A DNA stretch of 64,000 bases from Mycolicibacter sp. MU0102. GTDB lineage: Bacteria; Actinomycetota; Actinomycetes; Mycobacteriales; Mycobacteriaceae. Shown piece after piece: positions 17,816-29,299 of this stretch; position 1 is the stretch's first letter, and each line of letters begins with the position of its first letter. The stretch spans positions 3,286,001-3,350,000 of the forward strand of contig NZ_OY726398.1 of the NCBI RefSeq assembly GCF_963378105.1. Direction: 5' to 3'. Under the pieces are notes generated by a model. It made no database searches, was not told the origin of the DNA, and worked only from the letters and a program-made list of their open reading frames with translations. The position numbers and the translations under genes are program-made.

Positions 17816-18121
17816 GTGTCGACCGTTTTTACCCAGCCGGAGGTACTGGCCGCGAGCGCCCGAGAGCTGCAGGCCATTACCTCGGACATGGAAGCCGGAA
17901 ACGCAGCGGCAGCTGCCCCCACGACCCAGATCACCCCTGCGGGCACCGACCCGGTGTCGCTTCTGACAGCCACCACCTTCGCCGCGCACGCCGCCCTGTA
18001 CCAGCAGGTCAGCGCCCAAGCCGTCGCCATGCGGCAGATGCTGGAGACGGTGTTGAACATCAGCGCCGGTTCGTACGACGCCACGGAAGCCGCCAACGCG
18101 GCTGCGGTCTCCTCGAGCTAG
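17816..18121 (+). CDS. PE family protein
   Basis: A 101-residue PE-domain-only protein beginning (GTG) STVFTQPEVLAASARELQAI and ending with the YxxxE secretion motif YDATEAANAAA. The PE domain is the usual length. The PPE partner starts nine bases downstream, so this is a canonical PE-PPE pair. In M. tuberculosis the rsgA and desA3 orthologues are adjacent as I recall them, so this pair is an insertion relative to that genome. The GTG start is preceded by a strong GAAGAGGAG. Confidence 0.94.
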   Translation: MSTVFTQPEVLAASARELQAITSDMEAGNAAAAAPTTQITPAGTDPVSLLTATTFAAHAALYQQVSAQAVAMRQMLETVLNISAGSYDATEAANAAAVSSS

Positions 18122-18130
18122 GCCGACGCC

Positions 18131-19363
18131 ATGGACTTCGGCACGTTGCCGCCCGAGATCAACTCTGCCCTGATGTACTCCGGCGCCGGCTCGGCGCCAC
18201 TATGGGCCGCCGCTCGCGCCTGGGAAACCCTCGGCGCCGATATTTACACCACGACTGCCAGCTACGCGACTGTGCTGGCCGACTTGACCGCGCACTGGCA
18301 AGGGCCGGCTGCGGCAGCGATGACAAAGGCGTTCGAACCGCACCTGGAGTGGCTCAGCCGGGCCGCCGCGCAGGCTGAGCACGTCGCGGCACAAGCCGGT
18401 ACTGCAGCCGCCGCTCACGATGCGGCCTTCGCTGCCACGGTTCCACCGGCGGTGGTCGAGGCCAACCGCCAGACGCTGATGTCGTTGATGGCGACAAATG
18501 TCCTGGGACAGAACACGCCGGCGATCGCGGCAACCGAAGCCGCCTACGGCGAGATGTGGGTGCAAGACGCAACCACCATGTACGGCTATGCCGGACAGTC
18601 GGCGGCCGCATCGCAGTTGACGCCGTTCACGGCCCCGGCCCCCACCGTCAACCCGGCTGGAGTGGCAGCCCAGGAGGCCGCTGTTGCCGTTGCCGTAGGA
18701 GCAGCGACCGCGACCGACGCCGACTCCCTCGCCACCCTGACCTCGGCGCTGCCCGGTCAGCTGGGAAACCTCGCCGGGCCAGCCGCATCCAACCTGATCG
18801 ATGATCTGCTGAATCCCATCACCTGGAACGGATCGACCATCACGTTCAACGGCATCTACGGGGACCTGATCCGGGGCCTGACCGGGTCGACCACCCTAAG
18901 TGCGTCCAGCCCGTTCGACATGTTCATCCGGATGGTTTCCCCCGCCCGGCTTTTCACCACTGCGTTCAAGGACCTGGACGGCCTTTCGCATTCGCTGGTC
19001 CCAGCAACCAAAGCTGTCGAAAAGGTCGCCGAGGGTGCCGCTAAAGCAGCTGAAGGTGCCGCCAAGAGCGTCGGTGCGGGAATCGCCGGAACCATCGGGC
19101 ATGCCTCGCTGGTCGGCCCACTTTCGGTGCCGCCGACCTGGGCCGCCGCCATACCGGCGGGCGCCATCCACTCCGCCCCGGTCAGCCTGGCCAGCTACAC
19201 CAGCTCCGCCGGGACCGTCGCCGGCGAGGCCGGCCACAGCGCCCTAGGCGGGATGCCGATGGCGGGCGCCGGTGGTGCCGGCCGCGGCGGGCTCGGCGCC
19301 TTTGGCACCCCCCGCTACGGATTCCGACCGATGATGGTCGGCCGGCCACCGGCCGGCGGCTGA
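18131..19363 (+). CDS. PPE family protein, SVP subtype
   Basis: A 410-residue PPE protein: MDFGTLPPEINSALMYSG, HWQGPAAAAM turn, GQNTPAIAATEAAYGEMWVQ, and LSVPPTWAAAIP (about residue 332). The tail is Gly-rich and ends RPPAGG, as in the PPE proteins at 9203 and 10393. Residues 285-315 hold a Lys/Ala-rich helix (KAVEKVAEGAAKAAEGAAKS) not found in the other four PPE proteins here. Predicted to be secreted with the preceding PE protein by ESX-5. Confidence 0.95.
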   Translation: MDFGTLPPEINSALMYSGAGSAPLWAAARAWETLGADIYTTTASYATVLADLTAHWQGPAAAAMTKAFEPHLEWLSRAAAQAEHVAAQAGTAAAAHDAAFAATVPPAVVEANRQTLMSLMATNVLGQNTPAIAATEAAYGEMWVQDATTMYGYAGQSAAASQLTPFTAPAPTVNPAGVAAQEAAVAVAVGAATATDADSLATLTSALPGQLGNLAGPAASNLIDDLLNPITWNGSTITFNGIYGDLIRGLTGSTTLSASSPFDMFIRMVSPARLFTTAFKDLDGLSHSLVPATKAVEKVAEGAAKAAEGAAKSVGAGIAGTIGHASLVGPLSVPPTWAAAIPAGAIHSAPVSLASYTSSAGTVAGEAGHSALGGMPMAGAGGAGRGGLGAFGTPRYGFRPMMVGRPPAGG

Positions 19364-19396
19364 GGCCCACGGACCGGTTGGTCTACCGCACTCGCC

Positions 19397-19432
19397 CTAT
19401 GCCGCGCCATGATCCGCTCTGGCGCGGCATAG
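19397..19432. terminator. Bidirectional hairpin between PPE and desA3
   Basis: A perfect 13-bp stem, CTATGCCGCGCCA (19397-19409) with TGGCGCGGCATAG (19420-19432), and a ten-base loop. It extends a few more pairs past one bulged C. It lies between two convergent genes with no T-tract, consistent with a mycobacterial bidirectional terminator. Confidence 0.7.
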
Positions 19433-19464
19433 GCGATGCGGGATCGAGCCAGGCGACAGTGACC

Positions 19465-20724
19465 TCAGGCGGCCAGGTCGACCTTCTTATCGCGACGCCA
19501 GCCCCGCACCGTGGAGATGGCGCTCTTGAGCCCACGGCGACGACCGGTCACCGGGTCGACGCGCGTAAATTCCGGCCCCAGCTCAGCGAACATCTTCTCG
19601 CTGCGGGTCTCCGGTGCGTCATCGGCGGTGTCGCGCAGAAAGCGGTCCGGCAGTGACAGTTTGGCGATGGTTCGCCAGGTCTTGCCGTACTGCACCAGGA
19701 AAGGCCCGGAGGTATAGGGCAGGTCGTACTTCTCGCACACCGCACGCACTCGCACCGCGATCTCGGGGTAGCGGTTGCTCGGCAGGTCGGGGAACAGGTG
19801 ATGTTCGATCTGATGCGACAGGCTGCCGCTCATGAACCGCATCGGCTGCCCGGCATCGATGTTGGCGCTGCCCAGCAGCTGCCGCAGATACCACTGCCCC
19901 TGCGACTCGCCGACCATGTCGGTCTTGGTGAATTTCTCTGCGCCGTCTGGGAAGTGACCGCAGAAGATGATCGCGTTGGCCCACAGGTTGCGGATCACGT
20001 TGGCGATCGCGTTGGCCTTCACCGTCGAGGCGAACGTCGCGCCGGGCGACAGCGAAGTCAGGGCCGGAAACGCCACGTAGTCCTTGAACAGCTGCCGGCC
20101 GGCTTTGCCGCCGAACTCGCGTATCCGCACCATGGTCGCCTGGCGACTATCGCGGCCTTTGAAGATCTTGCCGATCTCCAAGTGCTGCAACGCGACTCCC
20201 CACTCGAACCCGATCGCCAACATGGCGTTGTAGAACAGGTTGAGCAGGTTGAAGCGCTGCCAGCGAGTATCGCGAGTGACCCGGATTACGCCGTAACCCA
20301 CGTCGTCGTCCATGCCCAGGATGTTGGTGTACTTGTGGTGGGCAAAGTTGTGGGTGAAGCGCCAGTGCTTGGAGACACCGGCCATATCCCACTCCCAGCC
20401 GGTGGAGTGGATCTCTGGATCGTTCATCCAGTCCCACTGACCGTGCATGACGTTGTGGCCGATCTCCATGTTCTCGACGATCTTGGCCACGCCCAGGGTG
20501 GCGGTTCCGGCCCAGCGCGCCCAGCGCCGGTTACCGGCCGCCAGCAGCACCCGTCCGGTCACCTCGAGCGCCCGCTGAGCGGCGATGGTGCGGTGGATGT
20601 AGCGGGCGTCGCGCTCACCGCGACTGGCCTCGATGTCCCGGCGGATGGCGTCCAGTTCTGCGGCGAGATTCGCCACATCGGCGTCACTGAGGTGCGCAAA
20701 CACCTCGACGTCGGTTACCGCCAT
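19465..20724 (-). CDS. desA3: Membrane acyl-CoA (stearoyl-CoA) delta-9 desaturase DesA3
   Basis: A 419-residue di-iron membrane desaturase. The three histidine boxes are HNVMHGQW, HNFAHHKYTN and HQIEHHLFPDLP. Hydrophobic stretches between the boxes fit four transmembrane helices. It introduces the double bond of oleic acid into C18 acyl-CoA for membrane lipids and triacylglycerol. The electron-supply partner is encoded next upstream on the same strand, as for Rv3229c/Rv3230c. The 82-base gap to that gene has two TACG-N4-CGTA dyads, suggesting a separate regulated promoter. Isoxyl-type thioureas inhibit this enzyme in M. tuberculosis. Confidence 0.95.
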   Translation of the reverse strand: MAVTDVEVFAHLSDADVANLAAELDAIRRDIEASRGERDARYIHRTIAAQRALEVTGRVLLAAGNRRWARWAGTATLGVAKIVENMEIGHNVMHGQWDWMNDPEIHSTGWEWDMAGVSKHWRFTHNFAHHKYTNILGMDDDVGYGVIRVTRDTRWQRFNLLNLFYNAMLAIGFEWGVALQHLEIGKIFKGRDSRQATMVRIREFGGKAGRQLFKDYVAFPALTSLSPGATFASTVKANAIANVIRNLWANAIIFCGHFPDGAEKFTKTDMVGESQGQWYLRQLLGSANIDAGQPMRFMSGSLSHQIEHHLFPDLPSNRYPEIAVRVRAVCEKYDLPYTSGPFLVQYGKTWRTIAKLSLPDRFLRDTADDAPETRSEKMFAELGPEFTRVDPVTGRRRGLKSAISTVRGWRRDKKVDLAA

Positions 20725-20760
20725 CAGACCGCCCTTCGGAAGTTCATCACCATTTATACC

Positions 20761-20793
20761 TACGTTATCGTAACCTACGTTCCCGTAGGTTAC
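20761..20793. promoter_or_regulatory. Double palindromic operator upstream of desA3
   Basis: Two overlapping dyads share the core TACG-N4-CGTA: TACGTTATCGTA at 20761-20772 and TACGTTCCCGTA at 20776-20787. The second extends to ten-base perfect arms GTAACCTACG (20770-20779) and CGTAGGTTAC (20784-20793). It sits about 40-70 bases upstream of the desA3 start. The symmetry is typical of a TetR-family operator; the regulator is not in the window. Confidence 0.6.
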
Positions 20794-20806
20794 CAGCGGG
20801 TAATCA

Positions 20807-21952
20807 TCAGACGTCTAGTTCGCAATCGCCGGCTGCCGTGCTGACACAGGTCTGCACCCGGGTGCCCGGCTCGTGATCGGCACCGCTGCGCAGATCGCGA
20901 ACGTGTCCACCCACCAGCGTCACCACGCACGACTGGCAGATACCCATCCGGCACCCGAACGGCATCGCTACCCCGACGCTCTCACCGGCCTCGAGCAGCG
21001 TCGTCGCCGCATCCGCCGTCACGCTCTTGCCGCTGGCCGCGAAGGTGACGGTGCCACCGCCCTCGGCCGAAGCGGTGCGCGCCACCGCGAACCGCTCGAC
21101 GTGCAGTTGGTCGGCGATCCCGGCTGCAGCCCAGACACGTTCGGCGTCGCCGAGCATCGCCGCCGGCCCACACGCCCAGGTCTGACGCTCGCGCCAGTCG
21201 GGCACCTCGGCATCGAGGGTCTCAGGCCCCCGCAGCTCCAGCCGGCCCTGGTCTCGAGTGGTGCGCAACAGCAACCGGTAACCAGGGTGATCACGGGCCA
21301 GCGCCGCCAGCTCATCGGCGAACAGCGTGTCGGCCGCCGTGGGCGCCGAATGCAGGTGGACGACATCGGCGATGGGTCCGCGGCGGGCCAATGACCGCAA
21401 CATCGCCATGACCGGCGTGATCCCGGATCCGGCAGTGACGAACAACACTGCCGCCGGCGCCGGGTCGGGCAACACGAACTCCCCCTGCGGCGCGGCCAAC
21501 CGCACCACGGTTCCCGGGGCCACGCCGTCCACCAGGTGACTGGACAGAAAGCCCTCCGGCATCGCCTTGACCGTGATGGAGACGGTGCGCGCTCCGGTCA
21601 CCGGCGCGGAGGTCAGCGAGTAGGAACGCCAGCGCCAGCGTCCGTCGACCAGCAGACCGATGCCGATGTACTGACCGGCCCGGTAGTCGAATTGAAAACC
21701 CCAGCCGGGCTTGATGGTCAGCGTCGCCGAATCCGCGGTCTCCCGCCGGACCTCCACCACCCGTCCACGCAGTTCGCGGGCCGACCACAGCGGGTTGGCC
21801 AAGCGCAGATAGTCGTCCGGCAGTAGCGGGGTGGTGATCTGTGTTGCGATGCGGCGCACAGCATTCCAGACCGGGTGACGGTCGGCCCCGGCGGCGGTCG
21901 GCCGCTTGGTGTCGCCGATGTGGGCAACGATCGCCGAATGCTTCTTGCTCAC
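20807..21952 (-). CDS. Ferredoxin-NADP reductase-type oxidoreductase, electron donor to DesA3
   Basis: A 381-residue protein matching Rv3230c in type and position. Domains: an FAD-binding barrel (WRWRSYSLTSAP, RxYS-type flavin motif), an NAD(P)-binding domain (LFVTAGSGITPVMAMLR) and a C-terminal plant-type [2Fe-2S] ferredoxin domain with cluster cysteines in PFGCRMGICQSC and a fourth in RVQTCVS. It passes NADPH electrons to DesA3. The GTG start at 21952 follows GGGAAG at proper spacing and precedes SKKHSAIVAH; longer forms would enter the palindromic promoter. Its promoter holds the same dyad core as desA3. Confidence 0.92.
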   Translation of the reverse strand: MSKKHSAIVAHIGDTKRPTAAGADRHPVWNAVRRIATQITTPLLPDDYLRLANPLWSARELRGRVVEVRRETADSATLTIKPGWGFQFDYRAGQYIGIGLLVDGRWRWRSYSLTSAPVTGARTVSITVKAMPEGFLSSHLVDGVAPGTVVRLAAPQGEFVLPDPAPAAVLFVTAGSGITPVMAMLRSLARRGPIADVVHLHSAPTAADTLFADELAALARDHPGYRLLLRTTRDQGRLELRGPETLDAEVPDWRERQTWACGPAAMLGDAERVWAAAGIADQLHVERFAVARTASAEGGGTVTFAASGKSVTADAATTLLEAGESVGVAMPFGCRMGICQSCVVTLVGGHVRDLRSGADHEPGTRVQTCVSTAAGDCELDV

Positions 21953-21990
21953 GAAAACTTCCCTGCTTGTTACCGGCGGTTTGATAAACC

Positions 21991-22002
21991 TACGGTACCG
22001 TA
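21991..22002. promoter_or_regulatory. Palindromic operator upstream of the DesA3 reductase gene
   Basis: The perfect 12-base palindrome TACGGTACCGTA lies 39 bases upstream of the GTG start. It matches the TACG-N4-CGTA core before desA3, and both share an ACC on each outer flank. The recurrence before two functionally linked genes argues for one regulator controlling both. Confidence 0.55.
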
Positions 22003-22019
22003 ACCTCGCCTGGACGGCA

Positions 22020-22529
22020 TCAGAGCAGGTCGAGCAGGAACGGCAGCTCCTGGGTGGCGTACCAGGCCAGGTCGTGGTCCTGGGCGTCACCGACGGTCAG
22101 CTCGGCGTCCTCATCTCCGAGGTCGGCGTCATCGATCACCGCCAATGCCGCGAGCACGGCGGGCTCAGCCGCAGCGTTATCTACGTACGCCGCGACCACG
22201 TCACTCATCGCGACCGGCCCCGCCAACCGGACCACGGCGACGTCCAGATCGGGGCGAACGGCGGCGCCCTCGACCTCGGCAACGAGCACCGCCCGGCGGG
22301 TGGGCAACTTCTCACCGGCCGAATCGGCGTTCGCACCGGCCAGTAGCCGCAGCGAAGCCAGCGCCGCCTCTCCGATTGCGACTTCGGCCAGCTCGTCGTC
22401 GTCGCCGTGGGCGTAGGACTCCCGCAGCGCCGGGGTCACCGCGAACGCCGTCCCGCTGACCGGACGCAATGAACCGTCGGCGACAAGTTGGGCCAGCATG
22501 GCCAGCGTCGCTGGGATGTATACCCGCAT
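22020..22529 (-). CDS. Conserved mycobacterial protein (Rv3231c homologue)
   Basis: A 169-residue protein starting MRVYIPATLAMLAQLV, the same length and order as Rv3231c. It is acidic and Ala/Leu-rich with no catalytic motif, signal peptide or membrane helix. Residues 1-30 read like a compact alpha/beta element, and the rest contains a repeated pattern of short hydrophobic strands and acidic turns. It lies between the desaturase system and ppk2, 17 bases from the latter, and is probably co-transcribed with it. Function unknown. Confidence 0.85.
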   Translation of the reverse strand: MRVYIPATLAMLAQLVADGSLRPVSGTAFAVTPALRESYAHGDDDELAEVAIGEAALASLRLLAGANADSAGEKLPTRRAVLVAEVEGAAVRPDLDVAVVRLAGPVAMSDVVAAYVDNAAAEPAVLAALAVIDDADLGDEDAELTVGDAQDHDLAWYATQELPFLLDLL

Positions 22530-22546
22530 GAGCCAGACCTTAGCCG

Positions 22547-23377
22547 TTACGCGTCGCCCAGCAGCGTGGCGGCGTAATCGTCGACGTAGCGGTAGAGATT
22601 GCGGTCGGGCCGCTTGTAAAAACCGGTGACGATTGGCTTCTTGGGCAAGTCCACGCGCTGGCGCTCCACCTCGCGATAGGGAATCGACTCCAGAAGGTGC
22701 GCCATCATGTTCAGCCGGGCGTGTGTCTTGACTTCTGACTCGACCACATACCAGGGGCTCGACGCGGTATCGGTGCGGGCCATCATCTCGTCGCGGGCCC
22801 GCGAGTAATCCTCCCAGCGGTGCAGTGCCTCGAGGTCCATCGGCGACAGCTTCCACTGCCGCAGCGGATCGTTGCGCCGCTTACGGAATCGGCGCAGCTG
22901 CTCTTCCTGGGATACCGAGAACCAGTACTTGCGCAACAGGATTCCGTCGTCGATCAGCAGCTGCTCGAAAACCGGCGCCTGCTTGAGGAATTGCTCATGC
23001 TCTTCGGGCGTACAGAAGCCCATCACCTTCTCCACCCCGGCCCGGTTGTACCAGGATCGGTCGAAGAGCGTGATCTCACCGCGCGCCGGCAAGTGCGCGA
23101 TATACCGCTGGAAGTACCACTGGCCACGTTCACGTTCGGTAGGTGCCGGCAGCGCCGCGATCCGCACCGTGCGCGGGCTCAGATATTCGGTGACGCGCTT
23201 GATGACACCGCCCTTACCGGCGGCGTCTCGGCCCTCGAATATCACCACCACCCGGGTGCCGGTGTCGCGGACCCACTCCTGGAGTTTGACGAATTCGCTT
23301 TGCAGACCCAGCAATTCCTTCTCGTACACATCGTCGGCGAGCCGTTTCTTGGCGGCTTCGAATTCGTCGTCGCTCAC
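22547..23377 (-). CDS. ppk2: Polyphosphate kinase 2
   Basis: A 276-residue single-domain PPK2. It has Walker A VVIFEGRDAAGKGG (about residues 44-57), the lid/acid region RIAALPAPTERERGQWYFQRYI and Walker B LFDRSWYNRAGVE. PPK2 uses polyphosphate to make GTP/ATP from NDPs, or the reverse. Its start overlaps the stop of the upstream WS/DGAT-like gene by four bases (ATGA), so it is translated in series with a lipid-synthesis-type protein. Matches Rv3232c in type and order. Confidence 0.95.
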   Translation of the reverse strand: MSDDEFEAAKKRLADDVYEKELLGLQSEFVKLQEWVRDTGTRVVVIFEGRDAAGKGGVIKRVTEYLSPRTVRIAALPAPTERERGQWYFQRYIAHLPARGEITLFDRSWYNRAGVEKVMGFCTPEEHEQFLKQAPVFEQLLIDDGILLRKYWFSVSQEEQLRRFRKRRNDPLRQWKLSPMDLEALHRWEDYSRARDEMMARTDTASSPWYVVESEVKTHARLNMMAHLLESIPYREVERQRVDLPKKPIVTGFYKRPDRNLYRYVDDYAATLLGDA

Positions 23378-24768
23378 TGTGCTGCCTCCAGTAGTTCGGC
23401 CAGCGCCTCGTCCAGCAGCGCTGAGACCATTCCTACGTCACTCATCGCCTTGCGATCGGCATTGACACCGAAATAGAGCGTGCCGTTGTAGGACGTCACC
23501 CCGATCGTCAGTGCCTTGTTGGGCAACAACGGGGGCACACTGTAGGTCTCGAGCAGCTTGGCGCCGCAGATGTAGAGCTGCCGCTGAGTGCCCGGCGCAT
23601 TGGTGATCAGCAGGTTGAACACCCGCCCGGAGAATCCGGCGAACGCGGTCGCCACCCGAACACCCATCGCGTGCAGGGTTGGCGGGGCGAAGCCCGCCAC
23701 GGTCAAAATGGTGCGGGCATCCACCAGTCCGGTCGAGGTGGGATGCGATTCGGTGGCATAGGCGATCTGGGAAAGCCGGACTACCGGATTCGGTTCGCCG
23801 ACAGGAAGATCCACCAGGAACGGCGTCACCGCACCGATCGGCTGACCCGCAGAGTCGAATTCGTGGTCGGGATACACCGACAACGGCGCCAACGCCCGTA
23901 CCGTGCGCGTCGACCCGACCGGCTCGCCGCGGGCCAGCAGCCAGTTCCGCAGCGCACCGGTGATCACGGCGAGCACCACGTCGTTAATGGCGCAGTCGTA
24001 GCGGGCCCGCACCGTTCGGTAATCCTCGAGCGAACCGCTCGCCACCGTGAACAGGCGGTTCTGCGAGACCTGGGTGTTGAGCGGACTCTGCGGGGCCGCG
24101 CCGCGCGCGATGGCCCGGACGGCGTCGAACGCCTTGCGGCCCGCCCAGGTCAACGGGCTGCCGACCGTCGACCCGACCGCCTGTAGTTGGGTCCGCGGCG
24201 CCGCCACCCAGTCCCCGACCGCTCCCAGGACCAACTCGACGGCGCCGGGCTCGTCGCGCGGCACCCAGATGTCTTCATCGAAAGGCGGCGGCCGCTGCGT
24301 CCGGTCGACCAGGACGTGGCCCAACGCCGGCGCCGCCATGCCGTGGACCAACGCTTGATGGGACTTGATGTAGATGGCGATCCGGTTGTCGGCCAGCCCC
24401 TCGATCAGGTAGGTCGCCCACAACGGCCGGGAGCGATCCAGCGGTTGTTGACTCAACCGCGCGACCAGCTCGTGCAGCTGGCGTTCGCTGCCGGGGGAAG
24501 GTACCGCGAGATGCCTTACGTGGTAGGTGATGTCGAACTCGTGGTCGTCCACCCAGACCGGGCGGGCCAGGCTCATGGTGACTTCGCGGATCTTCTGCCG
24601 GTAGCGCGGGATCTGGGGCAACCGCTGCTCGATGGTCTCCAGCAGCTTGTCATAGCCCAGCCCACCCCGCGGGTTGCGCAGAATGAACAGCGACTGCACA
24701 TACATCGGCGTCGTGGTGTTCTCCAGCCGGTAGAAAGAGGCTTCCGACGCCGATAGCCGGTTCACCAT
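23374..24768 (-). CDS. WS/DGAT-family acyltransferase-like protein with altered active-site motif
   Basis: A 464-residue wax ester synthase/diacylglycerol acyltransferase-family protein (PF03007 plus C-terminal DUF1298). It corresponds to the region that M. tuberculosis carries as the separate genes Rv3234c (tgs3) and Rv3233c, here a single intact frame. The family motif HHxxxDG appears as HQALVHG (H137-G143), so the second, catalytic histidine and the aspartate are both replaced. C-terminal landmarks such as LITNAPGTQRQLYICG and TIGVTSYNGTLYFGVNAD are intact. Either activity is lost or the mechanism differs. The ATG at 24768 precedes the conserved NRLSASEASFYRLE start. Confidence 0.88.
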   Translation of the reverse strand: MVNRLSASEASFYRLENTTTPMYVQSLFILRNPRGGLGYDKLLETIEQRLPQIPRYRQKIREVTMSLARPVWVDDHEFDITYHVRHLAVPSPGSERQLHELVARLSQQPLDRSRPLWATYLIEGLADNRIAIYIKSHQALVHGMAAPALGHVLVDRTQRPPPFDEDIWVPRDEPGAVELVLGAVGDWVAAPRTQLQAVGSTVGSPLTWAGRKAFDAVRAIARGAAPQSPLNTQVSQNRLFTVASGSLEDYRTVRARYDCAINDVVLAVITGALRNWLLARGEPVGSTRTVRALAPLSVYPDHEFDSAGQPIGAVTPFLVDLPVGEPNPVVRLSQIAYATESHPTSTGLVDARTILTVAGFAPPTLHAMGVRVATAFAGFSGRVFNLLITNAPGTQRQLYICGAKLLETYSVPPLLPNKALTIGVTSYNGTLYFGVNADRKAMSDVGMVSALLDEALAELLEAAQ

Positions 24769-24971
24769 CGTGGCCCGTCCTCCCTGCTGGCTCGATCCGG
24801 CCGGGCACTGCACCAGCGCCGGATCGGAGAAAAACACTGCCGCTCACGGTAGCCCGCCGCTGGGCGGCGCCGCACGCGGATACGCCGCAGCCGCGATTGT
24901 GCGATGATCGCCGCACACGCCCTGCCACTCTCCAGCAGGCCCGCCGCCCGGACCGACCTTGGAGAGCTGCC

Positions 24972-25505
24972 GTGCCCATCGATCCCACTTCGCCCCCGCG
25001 CTCGGCCGTCGCGCCGATGCTCGACTACGAACCGCCTGCTCGCCCGGCCATGCCGAGTCGGCCCGCGCATCCGCCCGCGTCGGTGCCGTCGGTCCGGCCC
25101 CGCCCTGGGCATCCCCCGAGGACGCGACCCGATCGACCCGTACGCAAGGTGTTACCGGCACCGCTGCGGTCGGCCGCGGTGTTCGCCGACGCCGCACTGC
25201 GGCGGGTGCTGGAAGTGGTGGACGGGCGCCGACCGTCGACGCATCTGCATCCGCTGCTTGCCACTGGACTGGCCGACTCGGTGGTATCGGCTCGCCCGGC
25301 TGCGCCGGCGGGCCGGGTCGAGCCGGCCACCTTGCAGCGCGTACGCGTGCAGCCCGCAGGTTCGGGCGAACCGGCCAGCGCGGTGGAGGTTTTCGGCACC
25401 TACCGGCGCGGACGGCGCACGCATGCCCTGGCCTGCCGCGTCGAGTCCATCCCGCGGACGGGAAATGGCGCAGCTTGGCGGATCGTCGCCCTGCACATCG
25501 GCTAG
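24972..25505 (+). CDS. Rv3235-family Pro/Ala-rich protein
   Basis: A 177-residue protein starting with GTG after GGAGAG. The first 60 residues are Pro/Arg/Ser-rich and disordered in appearance. The C-terminal 100 residues (AAVFADAALRRVLEVVDGRRP, then EVFGTYRRGRRTHALACRVE) form the conserved Rv3235 domain found upstream of secA1 in actinobacteria. Basic overall, with no signal peptide. A link to SecA1 or ribosomes is suggested only by synteny. Function unknown. Confidence 0.8.
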   Translation: MPIDPTSPPRSAVAPMLDYEPPARPAMPSRPAHPPASVPSVRPRPGHPPRTRPDRPVRKVLPAPLRSAAVFADAALRRVLEVVDGRRPSTHLHPLLATGLADSVVSARPAAPAGRVEPATLQRVRVQPAGSGEPASAVEVFGTYRRGRRTHALACRVESIPRTGNGAAWRIVALHIG

Positions 25506-25510
25506 CGCCT

Positions 25511-25577
25511 GGTCGGCGCCATCGGCTGCGCCGATCGCAAGCGCGGCGAAGCCACGCGCAGCGGGTCGGCGCCATCG
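25511..25577. repeat. Short direct repeats between Rv3235 homologue and secA1
   Basis: The 14-mer GGTCGGCGCCATCG occurs at 25511-25524 and again at 25564-25577 between two convergent genes. The intervening sequence is rich in GCGCnnGCG-like elements that could fold into a terminator, and it resembles intergenic elements dispersed in mycobacterial genomes. No T-tract is seen. Confidence 0.4.
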
Positions 25578-25594
25578 ACTGAGCGCGTCAGACC

Positions 25595-28369
<2,775 letters not shown>

Positions 28370-28477
28370 GGCTATGTCCCCTACTCAGTCTTCGGCATTA
28401 CGAGCGTCACCCATGGTAGGTGACACCGTTGCCAAGGGCGGCAATGCGCCGCCAACGCAGCTCCGCCAAGGCCGTGC

Positions 28478-29179
28478 TCAGACCAAACGAATCAAGCCGT
28501 AGTCGTAGGCGTGCCGTCGGTAGACCACCGATGCCTGGTCGGTCTCCTTGTCCTGGAACAGGAAGAAATCGTGGCCGACGAGCTCCATCTCGTAGAGCGC
28601 GTCGTCGACCGACATGGGCGTCGCGGTGTGTTCTTTGGTGCGCACGATCTGACCGGGCTCATGCTCGTGACCGTCGCTGTGCCCGGCCGCCTCGCGGTGG
28701 TCCGGTTCGGCGGTGCCGTCCCGATTGAATGCGGCGGCGAGGAACTCCGGCTCCAAGTTGGTGACACCGGTGGCCTCCGCCACCGACACTGGCGTCTTGT
28801 CGCCGTAGGAGACATTGCGGCGGCCCTTGTCGCGGCGCAACCGGCTCTCCAGTCGATCGATCGCGGCCTCGAACGCGGCATAGAAACTGTCGGCGCGGGC
28901 TTCCCCGCGGACCACCGGACCGCGGCCGTGCGCGGTGATGTCGATCTGCTGGCAGGATTTTCGCTGGCGTCGATTATTGGCGTGCTTGAGCTCGACATCG
29001 AACAGGCGAATCGAGCGGTCCAATCGCTCCACGCGGGCCAACTTCTGCGCGACGTAAACCCGGAAATGGTCTGGAATTTCGACGTTACGCCCCTTGACCA
29101 CGATCTCCGCCCCCGACTGATCGGGCCGCTCGTCCACGTCAACTGACGCCGCGCTGGTTTCCACAAATTGATTTGCCAT
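28478..29179 (-). CDS. hpf: Ribosome hibernation promoting factor, long form
   Basis: A 233-residue long HPF. The N-terminal S30AE/RaiA domain (about 20-130: GRNVEIPDHFRVYVAQKLARVERL) sits in the mRNA/tRNA channel. The C-terminal domain (about 175-233: PMSVDDALYEMELVGHDFFLF and a VYRRHAYDYGLI end) dimerises 70S ribosomes into 100S particles. The start MANQFVETS at 29179 is preceded by GGAGAG. M. tuberculosis Rv3241c occupies the same place between secA1 and comF. In mycobacteria a second such factor is in the DosR regulon; DosR itself is encoded a few kilobases away here. Confidence 0.93.
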   Translation of the reverse strand: MANQFVETSAASVDVDERPDQSGAEIVVKGRNVEIPDHFRVYVAQKLARVERLDRSIRLFDVELKHANNRRQRKSCQQIDITAHGRGPVVRGEARADSFYAAFEAAIDRLESRLRRDKGRRNVSYGDKTPVSVAEATGVTNLEPEFLAAAFNRDGTAEPDHREAAGHSDGHEHEPGQIVRTKEHTATPMSVDDALYEMELVGHDFFLFQDKETDQASVVYRRHAYDYGLIRLV

Positions 29180-29299
29180 GCTCGACACTCTCCTGTCGTC
29201 TCGACCACGTTCTCTAAAGGTCCCCCGGCCCTTGATGACGACCGTAGCCATGCCGCCCGATACATGCCACCGCTTTGGCGCACCCATTTGACACCCGTC

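Noticed and set aside
22020..22856. A 278-residue extended form of the Rv3231c homologue
   Set aside because: The extra N-terminal part lies out of frame within ppk2; the ATG at 22529 gives the known length of 169 residues.
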